Below are positions 19,702 to 29,466 of a DNA stretch of 64,000 nucleotides, one piece after another. The stretch is from NCBI GenBank assembly GCA_004362315.1, contig SNWL01000008.1, positions 248,001 through 312,000 on the forward strand, given 5' to 3'. Source of the stretch: Mycobacterium sp. BK086 (GTDB lineage: Bacteria > Actinomycetota > Actinomycetes > Mycobacteriales > Mycobacteriaceae). The notes under the pieces are model-generated. The model was not told the origin of the DNA, did no database searches, and was given only the letters and a program-made list of their open reading frames with translations. Positions within the stretch are counted from its first letter, which is position 1; every line of letters begins with the position of its first letter. The position numbers and the translations under genes were made by a program.

Positions 19702-19719
19702 CTTCGCAACCTTTGCAAA
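19702..19719. promoter_or_regulatory. Candidate RamB box(es) upstream of icl
   Basis: CTTCGCAA (19702-19709) is followed at once by CTTTGCAAA (19711-19719). TTTGC(A)AA-type sequences are the known RamB targets upstream of mycobacterial and corynebacterial icl. The sites lie about 150 bp before the icl start. Confidence 0.55.
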
Positions 19720-19870
19720 CTTCTCGGCCCTGTTGGCGAAAATTGGCATTCAAAACCGCTTGAACTGCACTAATGATGCGAGGCATCCTCGTATCAGCAC
19801 ACAAGCGAAGCTGCGTTGGCGTTAACAGTTCCCCGTCAAGGTGGCGACCTCGATCCGAGAAGGAGCAGGC

Positions 19871-21157
19871 ATGTCCACCGTTGGCCAGCCGAAGACCCCA
19901 GAAGCAATCCAGAAGGACTGGGACACCAACCCCCGCTGGAAGGGGATCACCCGTACCTACACCCCGGCCGACGTCGTCGCGCTGCAGGGCAGCGTCGTGG
20001 AGGAGGCCACCCTGGCCCGCCGCGGTGCCGAGGTGCTGTGGAACCAGCTGCACGACATGGAGTTCGTCAACGCGCTGGGTGCGCTGACCGGCAACATGGC
20101 CGTCCAGCAGGTCCGCGCCGGCCTGAAGGCCATCTACCTGTCGGGTTGGCAGGTCGCCGGTGACGCGAACCTGTCCGGCCACACCTACCCCGACCAGAGC
20201 CTCTACCCGGCCAACTCGGTGCCGCAGGTCGTGCGCCGCATCAACAATGCGCTGCTGCGCGCCGACGAGATCGCCAAGGTCGAGGGCGACACCTCGGTGG
20301 AGAACTGGCTGGCCCCGATCGTCGCCGACGGCGAGGCCGGTTTCGGTGGCGCACTGAACGTCTACGAGCTGCAGAAGGCGATGATCGCCGCCGGTGTCGC
20401 GGGCTCGCACTGGGAAGACCAGCTGGCCTCGGAGAAGAAGTGTGGTCACCTCGGTGGCAAGGTGCTGATCCCGACCCAGCAGCACATCCGCACCCTGACC
20501 TCGGCCCGTCTGGCTGCCGACGTCGCCGACGTCCCGACCGTCGTCATCGCCCGTACCGATGCCGAGGCCGCCACGCTCATCACGTCCGATGTCGACGAGC
20601 GCGACCAGCCCTTCATCACCGGTGAGCGCACCGCAGAAGGCTTCTACCGGGTCAAGAACGGCATCGAGCCCTGCATCGCCCGCGCCAAGGCCTACGCGCC
20701 GTACTCCGACCTGATCTGGATGGAGACCGGCACCCCGGACCTGGAGCTGGCGGCGAAGTTCGCCGAGGGCGTCAAGAGCGAGTTCCCTGACCAGATGCTG
20801 GCTTACAACTGCTCGCCGTCGTTCAACTGGAAGCAGCACCTCGACGATTCGACGATCGCGAAGTTCCAGAAGGAACTCGGTGCGATGGGCTTCAAGTTCC
20901 AGTTCATCACGCTGGCCGGCTTCCACGCCCTCAACTACTCGATGTTCGATCTGGCCTACGGTTACGCCCGCAACCAGATGAGCGCCTACGTCGAGCTGCA
21001 GGAGCGCGAGTTCGCTGCCGAGGAGCGCGGCTACACCGCGACCAAGCACCAGCGCGAGGTCGGCGCCGGCTACTTCGACCGGATCGCCACCACCGTGGAC
21101 CCGACCAGCTCGACGACCGCTCTCGCGGGTTCGACCGAAGAGGGTCAGTTCCACTAA
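19871..21157 (+). CDS. icl: Isocitrate lyase
   Basis: This 428-residue enzyme splits isocitrate into glyoxylate and succinate, and can act on methylisocitrate in mycobacteria. Catalytic Cys191 is in the KKCGH signature (189-193), and length and numbering equal Icl1 (Rv0467). ATG 19871 is preceded by AAGGAGCAGG. The 256-bp upstream region holds candidate RamB sites. A strong hairpin follows the stop. Confidence 0.97.
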   Translation: MSTVGQPKTPEAIQKDWDTNPRWKGITRTYTPADVVALQGSVVEEATLARRGAEVLWNQLHDMEFVNALGALTGNMAVQQVRAGLKAIYLSGWQVAGDANLSGHTYPDQSLYPANSVPQVVRRINNALLRADEIAKVEGDTSVENWLAPIVADGEAGFGGALNVYELQKAMIAAGVAGSHWEDQLASEKKCGHLGGKVLIPTQQHIRTLTSARLAADVADVPTVVIARTDAEAATLITSDVDERDQPFITGERTAEGFYRVKNGIEPCIARAKAYAPYSDLIWMETGTPDLELAAKFAEGVKSEFPDQMLAYNCSPSFNWKQHLDDSTIAKFQKELGAMGFKFQFITLAGFHALNYSMFDLAYGYARNQMSAYVELQEREFAAEERGYTATKHQREVGAGYFDRIATTVDPTSSTTALAGSTEEGQFH

Positions 21158-21172
21158 TCCCGCCGTGAGTGA

Positions 21173-21209
21173 CATCAGGCCCCGTCCTTATATTGGGCGG
21201 GGCCTGATG
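21173..21209 (+). terminator. Hairpin terminator after icl
   Basis: CATCAGGCCCCGTCC and GGGCGGGGCCTGATG form a 15-bp stem with one G-T pair and a 7-nt AT-rich loop, 15 bp after the icl stop. No T-tract follows, as is common in mycobacteria. It also separates icl from fadB2. Confidence 0.75.
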
Positions 21210-21246
21210 CGTAGGGGAGACGACCTGTTTGTGTGAGGAGTTGGAG

Positions 21247-22101
21247 TTGAGCATTCAACGAGTTGGCGTGGTCGGCGCGGGACAGATGGGCGCGGGCATC
21301 GTCGAGGTGGCGGCCAAGGCGGGCGCGAACGTCGTCGTCTACGAGCCCACCGACGCACTGATCAACGCGGGCCGCGATCGCGTCACCTCATCGCTGGAAC
21401 GCGCGACGAGCAAGGGCAAGCTCTCCGAAGCCGATCGCGATGCCACGCTGGCCCGGCTCACGTTCACCACCGACCTCGAGGACATGGCCGACCGCCAGCT
21501 CGTCATCGAAGCGGTCGTGGAGGACGAGGCCGTCAAGGCCAAGATCTTCGGTGAGCTCGACCGGATCGTCACCGACCCCGACGCCGTGCTGGCGTCGAAC
21601 ACCTCGAGCATCCCGATCATGAAAATCGCTGCGGCCACGAAGAACCCGAGCCGGGTTTTGGGCCTGCACTTTTTCAACCCGGTGCCGGTGCTGCCGCTGG
21701 TCGAGGTGATCAACACGCTGGTCACCTCCGATACCGCCGTCGCCAGCGTCGAACAGTTCGCCGGTGAGGTCCTCGGAAAGAAGGTCGTGCGCTGCGGCGA
21801 CCGATCCGGATTCGTCGTCAACGCGCTGCTGGTGCCCTACCTGCTGTCGGCGATCCGGATGGTCGAGGCGGGCGTTGCCACCATCGAAGACGTGGACACC
21901 GCGATCGTCGCCGGCCTGTCGCACCCGATGGGCCCGCTGCGCCTCTCGGACCTCATCGGTCTCGACACGATGAAGCTCATCGCGGACTCGATGTACGACG
22001 AACTCAAGGATGCGCACTACGCTCCGCCCCCGTTGCTGCTGCGCATGGTCGAGGCCGGAATGCTGGGCAAGAAGTCGGGACAGGGCTTCTACTCGTACTG
22101 A
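21247..22101 (+). CDS. fadB2: 3-hydroxybutyryl-CoA dehydrogenase
   Basis: The 284-residue protein oxidises 3-hydroxyacyl-CoA with NAD. The N-terminal Rossmann motif is GAGQMGAGIVE (about 9-19), followed by the HFFNPVPVLPLVEV substrate loop and the C-terminal helical dimerisation domain ending KKSGQGFYSY. TTG 21247 is chosen because AGGAG (21236-21240) lies 6 nt before it. The position after icl equals Rv0468. Confidence 0.94.
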   Translation: MSIQRVGVVGAGQMGAGIVEVAAKAGANVVVYEPTDALINAGRDRVTSSLERATSKGKLSEADRDATLARLTFTTDLEDMADRQLVIEAVVEDEAVKAKIFGELDRIVTDPDAVLASNTSSIPIMKIAAATKNPSRVLGLHFFNPVPVLPLVEVINTLVTSDTAVASVEQFAGEVLGKKVVRCGDRSGFVVNALLVPYLLSAIRMVEAGVATIEDVDTAIVAGLSHPMGPLRLSDLIGLDTMKLIADSMYDELKDAHYAPPPLLLRMVEAGMLGKKSGQGFYSY

Positions 22102-22231
22102 CCCCAACACCTGCGGGCCTTATGCATTTCCCAGAAGGATTGGCTAGGCTCCTGGTTTTGGTCGGGGCGGCCGTTGCAACAACAATGCTTTTCGCGGCAT
22201 CTGACCATGCAAGTAGAAAGCTAAGAGGTAG

Positions 22232-23113
<882 letters not shown>

Positions 23114-23116
23114 CGG

Positions 23117-23974
23117 TCAGGCCTGCGCCAGCCGCTGCTTCTCGGCCTCGATGTCGAAGTCGGCGGCCGGCCACGACAGATTCATGCCCTTGAGGGCCTC
23201 GATCAGCAATTCGTTGATGGCCAGCCGGGCATACCACTTCTTGTCGCACGGGATGACGAACCAGGGCGCGTGGTCGGTCGAAGTCCGGTCGAGCACAGCC
23301 TGATAGGCCTCTTGATAGGCCGGCCACAGCAGGCGCTCGGTGACGTCGCCGGGGTTGTATTTCCAGTACTTGTCGGGCCGGTCCAGGCGTTCGGCCAGCC
23401 GCCGCTTCTGCTCGTCGAGGGAGACGAACATTGCGCATTTGAGGATCGTGGTGCCGGAGTCGACGAGTTCCTTTTCGAAGGCGTTGATCTCCTCGTAGCG
23501 GGGCTCCCACACGTCGCGCGGCACCAGATCGTGGACCCGGACCACCAGCACGTCCTCGTAGTGCGACCGGTCGAACACCCCGATCTGGCCGCCTGTTGGA
23601 AGCGCCTTGCGGATGCGCCACAGGTAATGGTGGGCGCGTTCTTCTTCGGTCGGAACACCGAAACCGGTGTAGCGGATGCCCATTGGATCACCGGCACCGA
23701 CGACGTGCTTGACGATGCCGCCCTTGCCTGCCGTGTCCATGCCCTGCAGGACCAACAGCAACGAGCGGTTGTCACCGGACTTGCCGTTGGCGTAGAGCAT
23801 CTCCTGCAGGCCCGCGAAGCGCTCGTTGCGCTCGGCCTGTAGTTCCTCTGACCCGTCTTTGCCGTCGGAGTACCCGGGGCTCGAGTCGGTGTCTATGTCG
23901 GCGATGGTGGTTCCGGGCCGGAACCGCAGGATCTTCCGCGGCTCGTGTGTCCATTGCGACGGCAGATCGGTCAT
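23117..23974 (-). CDS. ppk2: Polyphosphate kinase 2 family protein
   Basis: The 285-residue protein is a one-domain PPK2. The Walker A-like motif is GMDTAGKGG (about 78-86), the Walker B region is FDRSHYEDVLV (about 133-143), and the lid contains RRLAERLDRPDKYWKY. PPK2 enzymes use polyphosphate to phosphorylate nucleoside mono- or diphosphates. The N-terminal 50 residues are family-typical. It converges with umaA 3 bp away and sits behind the channel gene on the same strand. It belongs to the accessory Block C rather than the Rv0457c-Rv0497 backbone. Confidence 0.92.
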   Translation of the reverse strand: MTDLPSQWTHEPRKILRFRPGTTIADIDTDSSPGYSDGKDGSEELQAERNERFAGLQEMLYANGKSGDNRSLLLVLQGMDTAGKGGIVKHVVGAGDPMGIRYTGFGVPTEEERAHHYLWRIRKALPTGGQIGVFDRSHYEDVLVVRVHDLVPRDVWEPRYEEINAFEKELVDSGTTILKCAMFVSLDEQKRRLAERLDRPDKYWKYNPGDVTERLLWPAYQEAYQAVLDRTSTDHAPWFVIPCDKKWYARLAINELLIEALKGMNLSWPAADFDIEAEKQRLAQA

Positions 23975-24005
23975 AGCCGACGAGAGTAGTCGGCGATCGG
24001 CTCAA

Positions 24006-25124
24006 TCAGTTGTGGTCGCCGGTTGCGTGTTCTTCGGACCCGAACCACTTCCGGTAGATCGTCTGGTACGTCCCGTCTTCGCGGATCGCCAGCAGGGCGC
24101 CGTCGATCGGCTTGCGCAGGTCGCTTCCCAGCCGGAACGCCAGTCCGTAGTCCTCGTCGTGGAATTGGATCCCGGTCATCTGGGCCTTGCCCACACCCTG
24201 ATGGGTCGCGTAGTACCGCAGGACCGGGGCGTCGAAAACGATCGCCTCTTGGCCCTGCCCGAGCGCCTTGTAGCAGTCGTCGATCGTGGGCAGTGAGGTG
24301 AAGCCGATCCCCATGGCCTGCAGGTAGTCCGATGACGTTGTATTGGCCACGGTGGCAACCGATTTGCCGTACAAGTCGTCGGGCCCGGCAATACGGCTCT
24401 CGATCTGTTCGACGGTCAGATTGGCCGTCAGGTTGGCGGTGTACAGGGCGACGAAGATGATCCCGGCGAATCCCCACACGATCGCCAGCGAACGGCTCAC
24501 CCAATGCTGCGGTTCCCCCGGAGCCACCGCTGCCAGCGCTCCGAAGCCCCAGGCGAAGGCCTGGAAGATGCCCGGGAAATACGACCGGGACACCATCGAC
24601 TCCGGGTGGCGGCGCTCGATCAACCACATGATGTGCGCGGGAATCAGAGCCACCAACGCCGCTGCGGACAGCCAGATCAGCATGGATTTCGACCACAGCA
24701 GGTTCAGGAAACTGCGCAATCCTGGCGCCGAGTCCGCGTGTTCGTTGTGCGGCACCATGATCTGCAGCCCGGCGTCGAGGATGGGTTGGGAGAAGTCGAA
24801 GCGCTTTTCCCGTTCGGCGGTGATCGACAATCCGCCGGCGGCGATATCGGCCTTGCCGCCGGCCACCGTGTCGAGCTGGTTCTTGACGTCGCCGACGCTG
24901 ACGTAGTTCGTGGTCCAGCCAAGACGTTGGGCGATCTGCTCCCACAGCTCGATCGTGAATCCGGTCCACTGGCCTTGGTTCTCGATGACGAACGGCGACA
25001 TCTGGTAGACCGCCACCGACACCGTGCGCTCCTGGGCGGCCGCCGGCGGTGCGAATGCCGGTGCGCCGCCGCAGAGTGCGACGACGAAGGCCACCAGCAA
25101 CAGTGCGTACCAGCGCCTGCTCAT
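24006..25124 (-). CDS. Prokaryotic ionotropic glutamate receptor-like channel (GluR0-type)
   Basis: The 372-residue protein has the full iGluR layout. A signal peptide (1-30) precedes ligand-binding lobe S1 (33-140). Then come a first transmembrane helix (147-168), a pore loop (183-200), a second helix (211-233) and lobe S2 (240-365). Residues 227-238 (LYTANLTANLTV) match the eukaryotic SYTANLAAF gate motif. In S1, SITAER places Arg105 where ligand carboxylate is bound, and Asp298 in S2 fits the amino-group ligand. The K+ filter GYGD of GluR0 is absent (pore GFGALAAVAP), so ion selectivity is open. It is likely a ligand-gated channel of the inner membrane. Confidence 0.88.
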   Translation of the reverse strand: MSRRWYALLLVAFVVALCGGAPAFAPPAAAQERTVSVAVYQMSPFVIENQGQWTGFTIELWEQIAQRLGWTTNYVSVGDVKNQLDTVAGGKADIAAGGLSITAEREKRFDFSQPILDAGLQIMVPHNEHADSAPGLRSFLNLLWSKSMLIWLSAAALVALIPAHIMWLIERRHPESMVSRSYFPGIFQAFAWGFGALAAVAPGEPQHWVSRSLAIVWGFAGIIFVALYTANLTANLTVEQIESRIAGPDDLYGKSVATVANTTSSDYLQAMGIGFTSLPTIDDCYKALGQGQEAIVFDAPVLRYYATHQGVGKAQMTGIQFHDEDYGLAFRLGSDLRKPIDGALLAIREDGTYQTIYRKWFGSEEHATGDHN

Positions 25125-25197
25125 AACAGTGCCTCCCGGGCAAAGTGTAGGTGACGGATTGTTGCGAACGCTCGTGAACTGTTGCAGCTCAGCGCAT

Positions 25198-25854
25198 TTA
25201 ACGCCCGACCGCGCCGCGTGCCGGCACGACCGGAACCGGTGCCTGGTGCGGACTGAACAAGGCCAGTGCGGCGATGGTGGCGTCGTCGATCAAGTCTTGT
25301 ATCCGGCCGCCCCGCTCGAGGGTCAGCGCCGTCAGTTCGCGCAATCCGCCGATGAACATGATCGCCTGCGATCGGGCGACCTTCTCGTAGCCCGCCGCGC
25401 GATGTAACGGGGTATCGCTGAAACTTTGGATCAGGTGGATGTAGGCCTCGGTCACCTCGAGCTTGTGCTGGCGCGCCGCATGGCCCAGTCCCGGTGTCTC
25501 ACGAATCCAGCTGAGCATCACCGCCGATTGCGGTGCGGCATTCTCGATCCAAGCGCGCACCGCCTGCGCGATCTGCACCTCCCACGGCGCCTCGATATCG
25601 ATGGCCAACCGGATGGACCGGATTCCCTGGGTGTTGATGTGGGTGAGCAAGGCGACCAGGCAGGCCTCACGGTCGGCGAAATAGTCGTAGAACGTGCGCC
25701 GCGATGTCTTGGCGCGGCGCACGATGTCGGTCACCGTGGTGGCGGGGTAGCCGATCTCGGCGATCGAGGCCGACAGAGCGCCGATGAGGCGCTGGCGCGG
25801 AGTCTCATCGGATCCGTCCGTCGCATGTCCGACATTCACGGTGGCCCCCAGCAT
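25198..25854 (-). CDS. TetR-family regulator
   Basis: The 218-residue protein has a TetR DNA-binding domain at about 18-65 (TTVTDIVRRAKTSRRTFYDYF) and a helical ligand domain without a recognised effector. It is upstream of the channel gene on the same strand with a 73-bp gap and may control it. ATG 25854 is chosen. Further upstream the frame runs into the intergenic region. Confidence 0.85.
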   Translation of the reverse strand: MLGATVNVGHATDGSDETPRQRLIGALSASIAEIGYPATTVTDIVRRAKTSRRTFYDYFADREACLVALLTHINTQGIRSIRLAIDIEAPWEVQIAQAVRAWIENAAPQSAVMLSWIRETPGLGHAARQHKLEVTEAYIHLIQSFSDTPLHRAAGYEKVARSQAIMFIGGLRELTALTLERGGRIQDLIDDATIAALALFSPHQAPVPVVPARGAVGR

Positions 25855-25960
25855 CGATGCGTGAGTGGATCCTAACCGCGTTGACCTGCACCGGTCGGCC
25901 CTTTGCACCACCGCCGCCGCGTACGAAAACGGGTGGGTCGGTGGGTAGGTGTCCGGGCCG

Positions 25961-27304
25961 CTACCCGCTGCGCCGCCGCCTGGTGGCAAGGATGAGCCCG
26001 ACCGCAGCCAACGCCAACACGCCCGCGCCGACGGCGACACCGATCAGCAAGGTCTTGTTCTTGTCGATCCACGAACGCTTCTCGGCCGCGGTGGCGGCTG
26101 TCAGCTTCACGTTGTAGCCCGGCAGCGGTTCCTGGCCCGGCGGATTCACGCCGGGAAGGGTCTGGGTTTGGTTGATCACGAACAACGCGTCGCCCTTGTC
26201 GGTCTTCGACCATTGGCCCCAGGCGGGAATCTCTTCGTCGAGCAACACCTTGGTGGCGCCGTTGACGGTCGGGTCGGTGCCCAGATCGGTCAGCGACTTC
26301 ACCCGGAACGGCGCTGACGCACCGCGGTCGAACTTCACCTGGACGAGCACGTTCTTCTGGGTGTTGAGCGACGCCGGCCGCTGGGGCGGTGCCTGCCCGG
26401 GAGCGGGCTCGTAGCCGCCGCCGGAGAAGCTGCCCACCGACAGGTTCGTGGGTGGCCCGGACTGAGGGCGCGTCACCGCGGTGAAGCTGTAGACGCCGGC
26501 GTTGGGGACGTTCACCGCGGCGCGAGCAAGCGGCGGCACGGTGAAGACCTGAGGTTGGCCGCCGGAGGTGTAGACAATGCTCAGCGGTGTGCGGTACGGG
26601 TTGGTGAACACCGGACGGTAGTACCTGTCGTAGGAGATCCAACCCGAATTCCACAGTGCCACAGGGCTACTCAAGGTGAACCCGGTGGTGAGTGTCGACG
26701 TGCTCACGACCGATGACATCGACGACTGGAAGCTGGAGTACTCCTCCGACGTCATCTCGGTCGTTGTCGTGGTCGTCACCTCGGAGTCCGAGGCGGTCTT
26801 GACATCTGTCGCCTCGGCCTGCGGGCCCTGGGGTGTCGGCTCGGCGACGTCGCCCGCGCCGGCAGTGTCCGTACCGGGTTCTTCGCCCGGCACCTCGTTC
26901 GTGCCGCTGCCGGGTTCTTCGTGCGTTCCGCCGGGTGCCTCGCTGCCACCGGGCTCTTCGTGTGTGCCACCGGGGGTTTCGTTGCCGCCGCCCGGTTCGT
27001 CGTGGGTGGCGCCGGGTTCGTCGTGCGTGCCGCCCGGTTCTTCGTGCGTGCCACCGGGTTCTTCCTGCGGAGCGCTGGGTTCTTCCACGCCACCGCCCGC
27101 GGGCTCCTCGACGCCCCCTCCCGAGGGTTCCTCGACGGCGCCGCCGCTATCGCCACCGCCGTCATAGCTGCTGCCGCCGCCGTCGTCCCCGTCAAACGGA
27201 TCGGCAACGGCAACGGGGGTGCCAGCAAATACCGTGCACAACGACACGGCGACCGCGGCAACGACCCCTGCCGGCTTGCGATACGTGAAACTGTCGGTTC
27301 CCAC
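25961..27304 (-). CDS. Exported, membrane-anchored surface protein with Pro/Gly/Glu/Thr/His repeats
   Basis: The 447-residue protein starts with a clear signal peptide (about 1-34: basic YRK, hydrophobic AGVVAAVAVSL, cleavage after AVA). A low-complexity region (about 40-135) follows, built from units such as PGGTHEEPGG, PGATHDEPGG and GGGVEEP. A folded region (about 170-400) comes next, and a C-terminal transmembrane helix (about 418-440) followed by RRRRSG anchors it. I do not recognise a family. GTG 27304 is chosen for the signal peptide and for GAGGGGA upstream. Longer frames start in unrelated sequence. Confidence 0.7.
   Translation of the reverse strand: MGTDSFTYRKPAGVVAAVAVSLCTVFAGTPVAVADPFDGDDGGGSSYDGGGDSGGAVEEPSGGGVEEPAGGGVEEPSAPQEEPGGTHEEPGGTHDEPGATHDEPGGGNETPGGTHEEPGGSEAPGGTHEEPGSGTNEVPGEEPGTDTAGAGDVAEPTPQGPQAEATDVKTASDSEVTTTTTTEMTSEEYSSFQSSMSSVVSTSTLTTGFTLSSPVALWNSGWISYDRYYRPVFTNPYRTPLSIVYTSGGQPQVFTVPPLARAAVNVPNAGVYSFTAVTRPQSGPPTNLSVGSFSGGGYEPAPGQAPPQRPASLNTQKNVLVQVKFDRGASAPFRVKSLTDLGTDPTVNGATKVLLDEEIPAWGQWSKTDKGDALFVINQTQTLPGVNPPGQEPLPGYNVKLTAATAAEKRSWIDKNKTLLIGVAVGAGVLALAAVGLILATRRRRSG
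26875..27150 (-). repeat. Degenerate repeats encoding PGGTHEEP-type units
   Basis: The coding strand repeats GAAGAACCCGGTGGCACGCAC-like units, translated as EEPGGTHEEPGGTHDEPGATHDEPG and so on, with related GGGVEEP units at the N-terminal end. Copies are diverged, so it is an old in-frame expansion rather than a fresh tandem array. Confidence 0.7.
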
Positions 27305-27768
27305 CCTGATTCCCCTCGATGTGCGGCCCGGATTCTGCGATGTCGAAGAGATGCCCATTTGATCGAAACACTCTCCATCTGAGGCTGAATGCTCTTCATA
27401 CATGGTCTGGGCACTCTCCATTCACGGTTTGCTTTTCAGCGAGGGGATTGCGGCGCGGCTTGCCGGGTGAGATGGGGTCTTGCGGGGCGCACGCAAATAC
27501 GCCGTTGAAATGGTATGTCGCTCAATACCGTTGCGGCTTGGCGCCGAGATGTCCGGTATCAACCCAGCGATACCGCACCTCCCGGCATCGCCGGAGTGAA
27601 CGCTATCAATCGGCAGCGTCGTTGGCGGGGAAACACATCCGTGCGACCGTCCGGATTTGGTATGCGGTTGTACCAACCTCTCGAATGAGCGGTTGCGTGA
27701 TCACCCCGCATCGCGCCCGCGCGCCAGTTAACATCATCGGGCGTTGGATCGACGACTCGGGGGGACTG
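27305..27768. other. 464-bp divergent intergenic region
   Basis: No convincing gene is present. It separates the surface-protein gene from the lipoprotein gene and must hold both promoters. The only clear structure is a 7-bp perfect inverted repeat, CGGTATC (27554-27560) and GATACCG (27569-27575), with an 8-nt spacer, a possible operator. Confidence 0.5.
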
Positions 27769-28674
27769 GTGCGCGCGCGAACCTGCTCGATCGGTGTGGT
27801 GCTGCTGTCGCTGGCGGCGGCCGCCGGTTGCGGACACAACAATTCATCGACGTCGTCACCGTCACCGTCGTCGACGGCCTCGGTGGTCGCCTCAACCGCG
27901 CAGGCACCGCCCGACGTCAACGGCAATGGGGTCCCCGACGCGTCGACCGACGACAAGGACTGGCCGGGCAAGATGACGGCGACCTACGAGGATGCGACCT
28001 CTCCGGACGCGATCACCGGTCGCGACATCATGCGCAACGATCACCTGCTCGAAGATCTCGCCGACGGCATCACCGATTCCATGAAGCTGCCGTATGACAT
28101 TCCGCTGATCGGCAAGCAGTGCGACACGGCCAACGCCTACTGGAGCCCCGGCGACAAGTCGATCACCATCTGCTACGAGGACGCGGCCGACGCGCTGGAC
28201 ATCTACACCAAAGCCGGCGACCCCGACCCTCGGGCATCGGCGATCAACTCGGAGATCGCGACGTTCTACCACGAGACCGGTCACATGGTGATCGACCTCT
28301 ACGACCTGCCCGCGACCGGCAAGGAAGAGGACGTCGCCGATCAGCTGGCCGCCTACATCCTGCTGGCGCCCGGACCCGACGGGAAGATCGATCCGGACTC
28401 GGTGCAGGCGGTCAAGGACTTCGCGCGTGAGTTCAAGGGCTACAGCGACCAAAAGGGCGGCGAGATCGACGAAGGCCAGCTCTCGGATGTGCACTCGCTG
28501 GATCTCGCCCGCATGTACAACCTCGAATGCTGGGTCTACGGAGCCGATCCCGTCGGCAACGCGGATCTGGTCAAGAACGGCTCACTGCCCGAGGACCGGG
28601 CCGATGGCTGCGAGGACGAGTACGCCAAGCTCAGCAGTTCCTGGGATACCCTGCTCGGCCCGTACCTCAAATGA
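27769..28674 (+). CDS. Lipoprotein with HExxH metallopeptidase motif (DUF4344-like)
   Basis: The 301-residue protein has a lipoprotein signal with the lipidated Cys21 (LAAAAGC), a Ser/Thr linker (24-45), and a domain with H168-E-T-G-H172, the zinc-peptidase motif. Length and motif placement resemble the DUF4344 putative metallopeptidases. It probably acts at the outer face of the inner membrane, with an unknown substrate. GTG 27769 is preceded by GGGGGGA. Its end overlaps the convergent TetR gene by 8 bp. Confidence 0.75.
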   Translation: MRARTCSIGVVLLSLAAAAGCGHNNSSTSSPSPSSTASVVASTAQAPPDVNGNGVPDASTDDKDWPGKMTATYEDATSPDAITGRDIMRNDHLLEDLADGITDSMKLPYDIPLIGKQCDTANAYWSPGDKSITICYEDAADALDIYTKAGDPDPRASAINSEIATFYHETGHMVIDLYDLPATGKEEDVADQLAAYILLAPGPDGKIDPDSVQAVKDFAREFKGYSDQKGGEIDEGQLSDVHSLDLARMYNLECWVYGADPVGNADLVKNGSLPEDRADGCEDEYAKLSSSWDTLLGPYLK

Positions 28675-29368
28675 GATTGGGCGGCAGCATCGGGGACGGA
28701 TGCGCGACGGAGCTGAACATTTCCAGCGAGCCGCCCGCTTCGACGATTCCGCACAGCGCGTTCCAGCACAGCATCGTCAGGTAATCGATCAGCTCGTCGC
28801 TGCTCATCCGCGGGTTCGACATCCACGAGTGGGTGGCCAGCTGCACGCCACCGACGATGAGGTAGGCCCAGGGCTCGACGCCGCCGGTGTCCATCCCGGC
28901 CCGGTGCATCCGCCTGCGGAGCACCACCGCGAGCATCCTGGCGATGATTTGCTCCGAGTCTGCGATGACTTTGTTTTTGCTGGCGGAACTGTTTGCCATC
29001 ACAAATTGGTACGTGGCGGGTTCGTCGGCGACCGTGTCCACGTAGACGCGGATGATCTCGCGGGTGAGCGCGAAACCGTCCATGTTCGACGACAGTGCGG
29101 CCGCCATATTGGGGATCAACGTGGTCTGCGCGAAGCGCATCATAATCGCTGTGGTCAGATCATTCTTGTCGACGAAGTAGCGGTACAAAACGGTCTTCGA
29201 CACGCCGATTTCCGCAGCTATCTCGTCCATGCTCACGTCGCGGCCGCGATGCCGGACGGCCTCAAGCGCGCCGTCCACCAACTCGGTGCGACGTTCGACC
29301 TTGTGTTGATGCCAGCGTCGCTTGCGACCATCGGTCTTGGCGACCCCATGGGTAGTCTGCTGTGCCAC
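28667..29368 (-). CDS. TetR-family regulator (Rv0472c-like)
   Basis: The 233-residue protein has a TetR helix-turn-helix around 45-75 (MDEIAAEIGVSKTVLYRYF). Length and the divergent DUF445 neighbour match Rv0472c. The ligand is unknown. It lies head to head with the DUF445 gene, 98 bp apart. Confidence 0.9.
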   Translation of the reverse strand: MAQQTTHGVAKTDGRKRRWHQHKVERRTELVDGALEAVRHRGRDVSMDEIAAEIGVSKTVLYRYFVDKNDLTTAIMMRFAQTTLIPNMAAALSSNMDGFALTREIIRVYVDTVADEPATYQFVMANSSASKNKVIADSEQIIARMLAVVLRRRMHRAGMDTGGVEPWAYLIVGGVQLATHSWMSNPRMSSDELIDYLTMLCWNALCGIVEAGGSLEMFSSVAHPSPMLPPNLI

Positions 29369-29466
29369 TTTCGCGGAGTCCGTTCCCCTCGTTCTCGACG
29401 ATTCTACTGTCTAATCAAAGGGCAGGGTCACATTAACTGGCTCGCCCGATAGCGGATGATGGTGGG

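Noticed and set aside
19625-21175. 516-codon open frame opposite icl
   Set aside because: Shadow of a highly biased gene; no family motifs.
26875-27150. CRISPR-like short repeats
   Set aside because: Repeats are diverged, in frame and translate to a Pro/Gly-rich stalk; no constant spacers.
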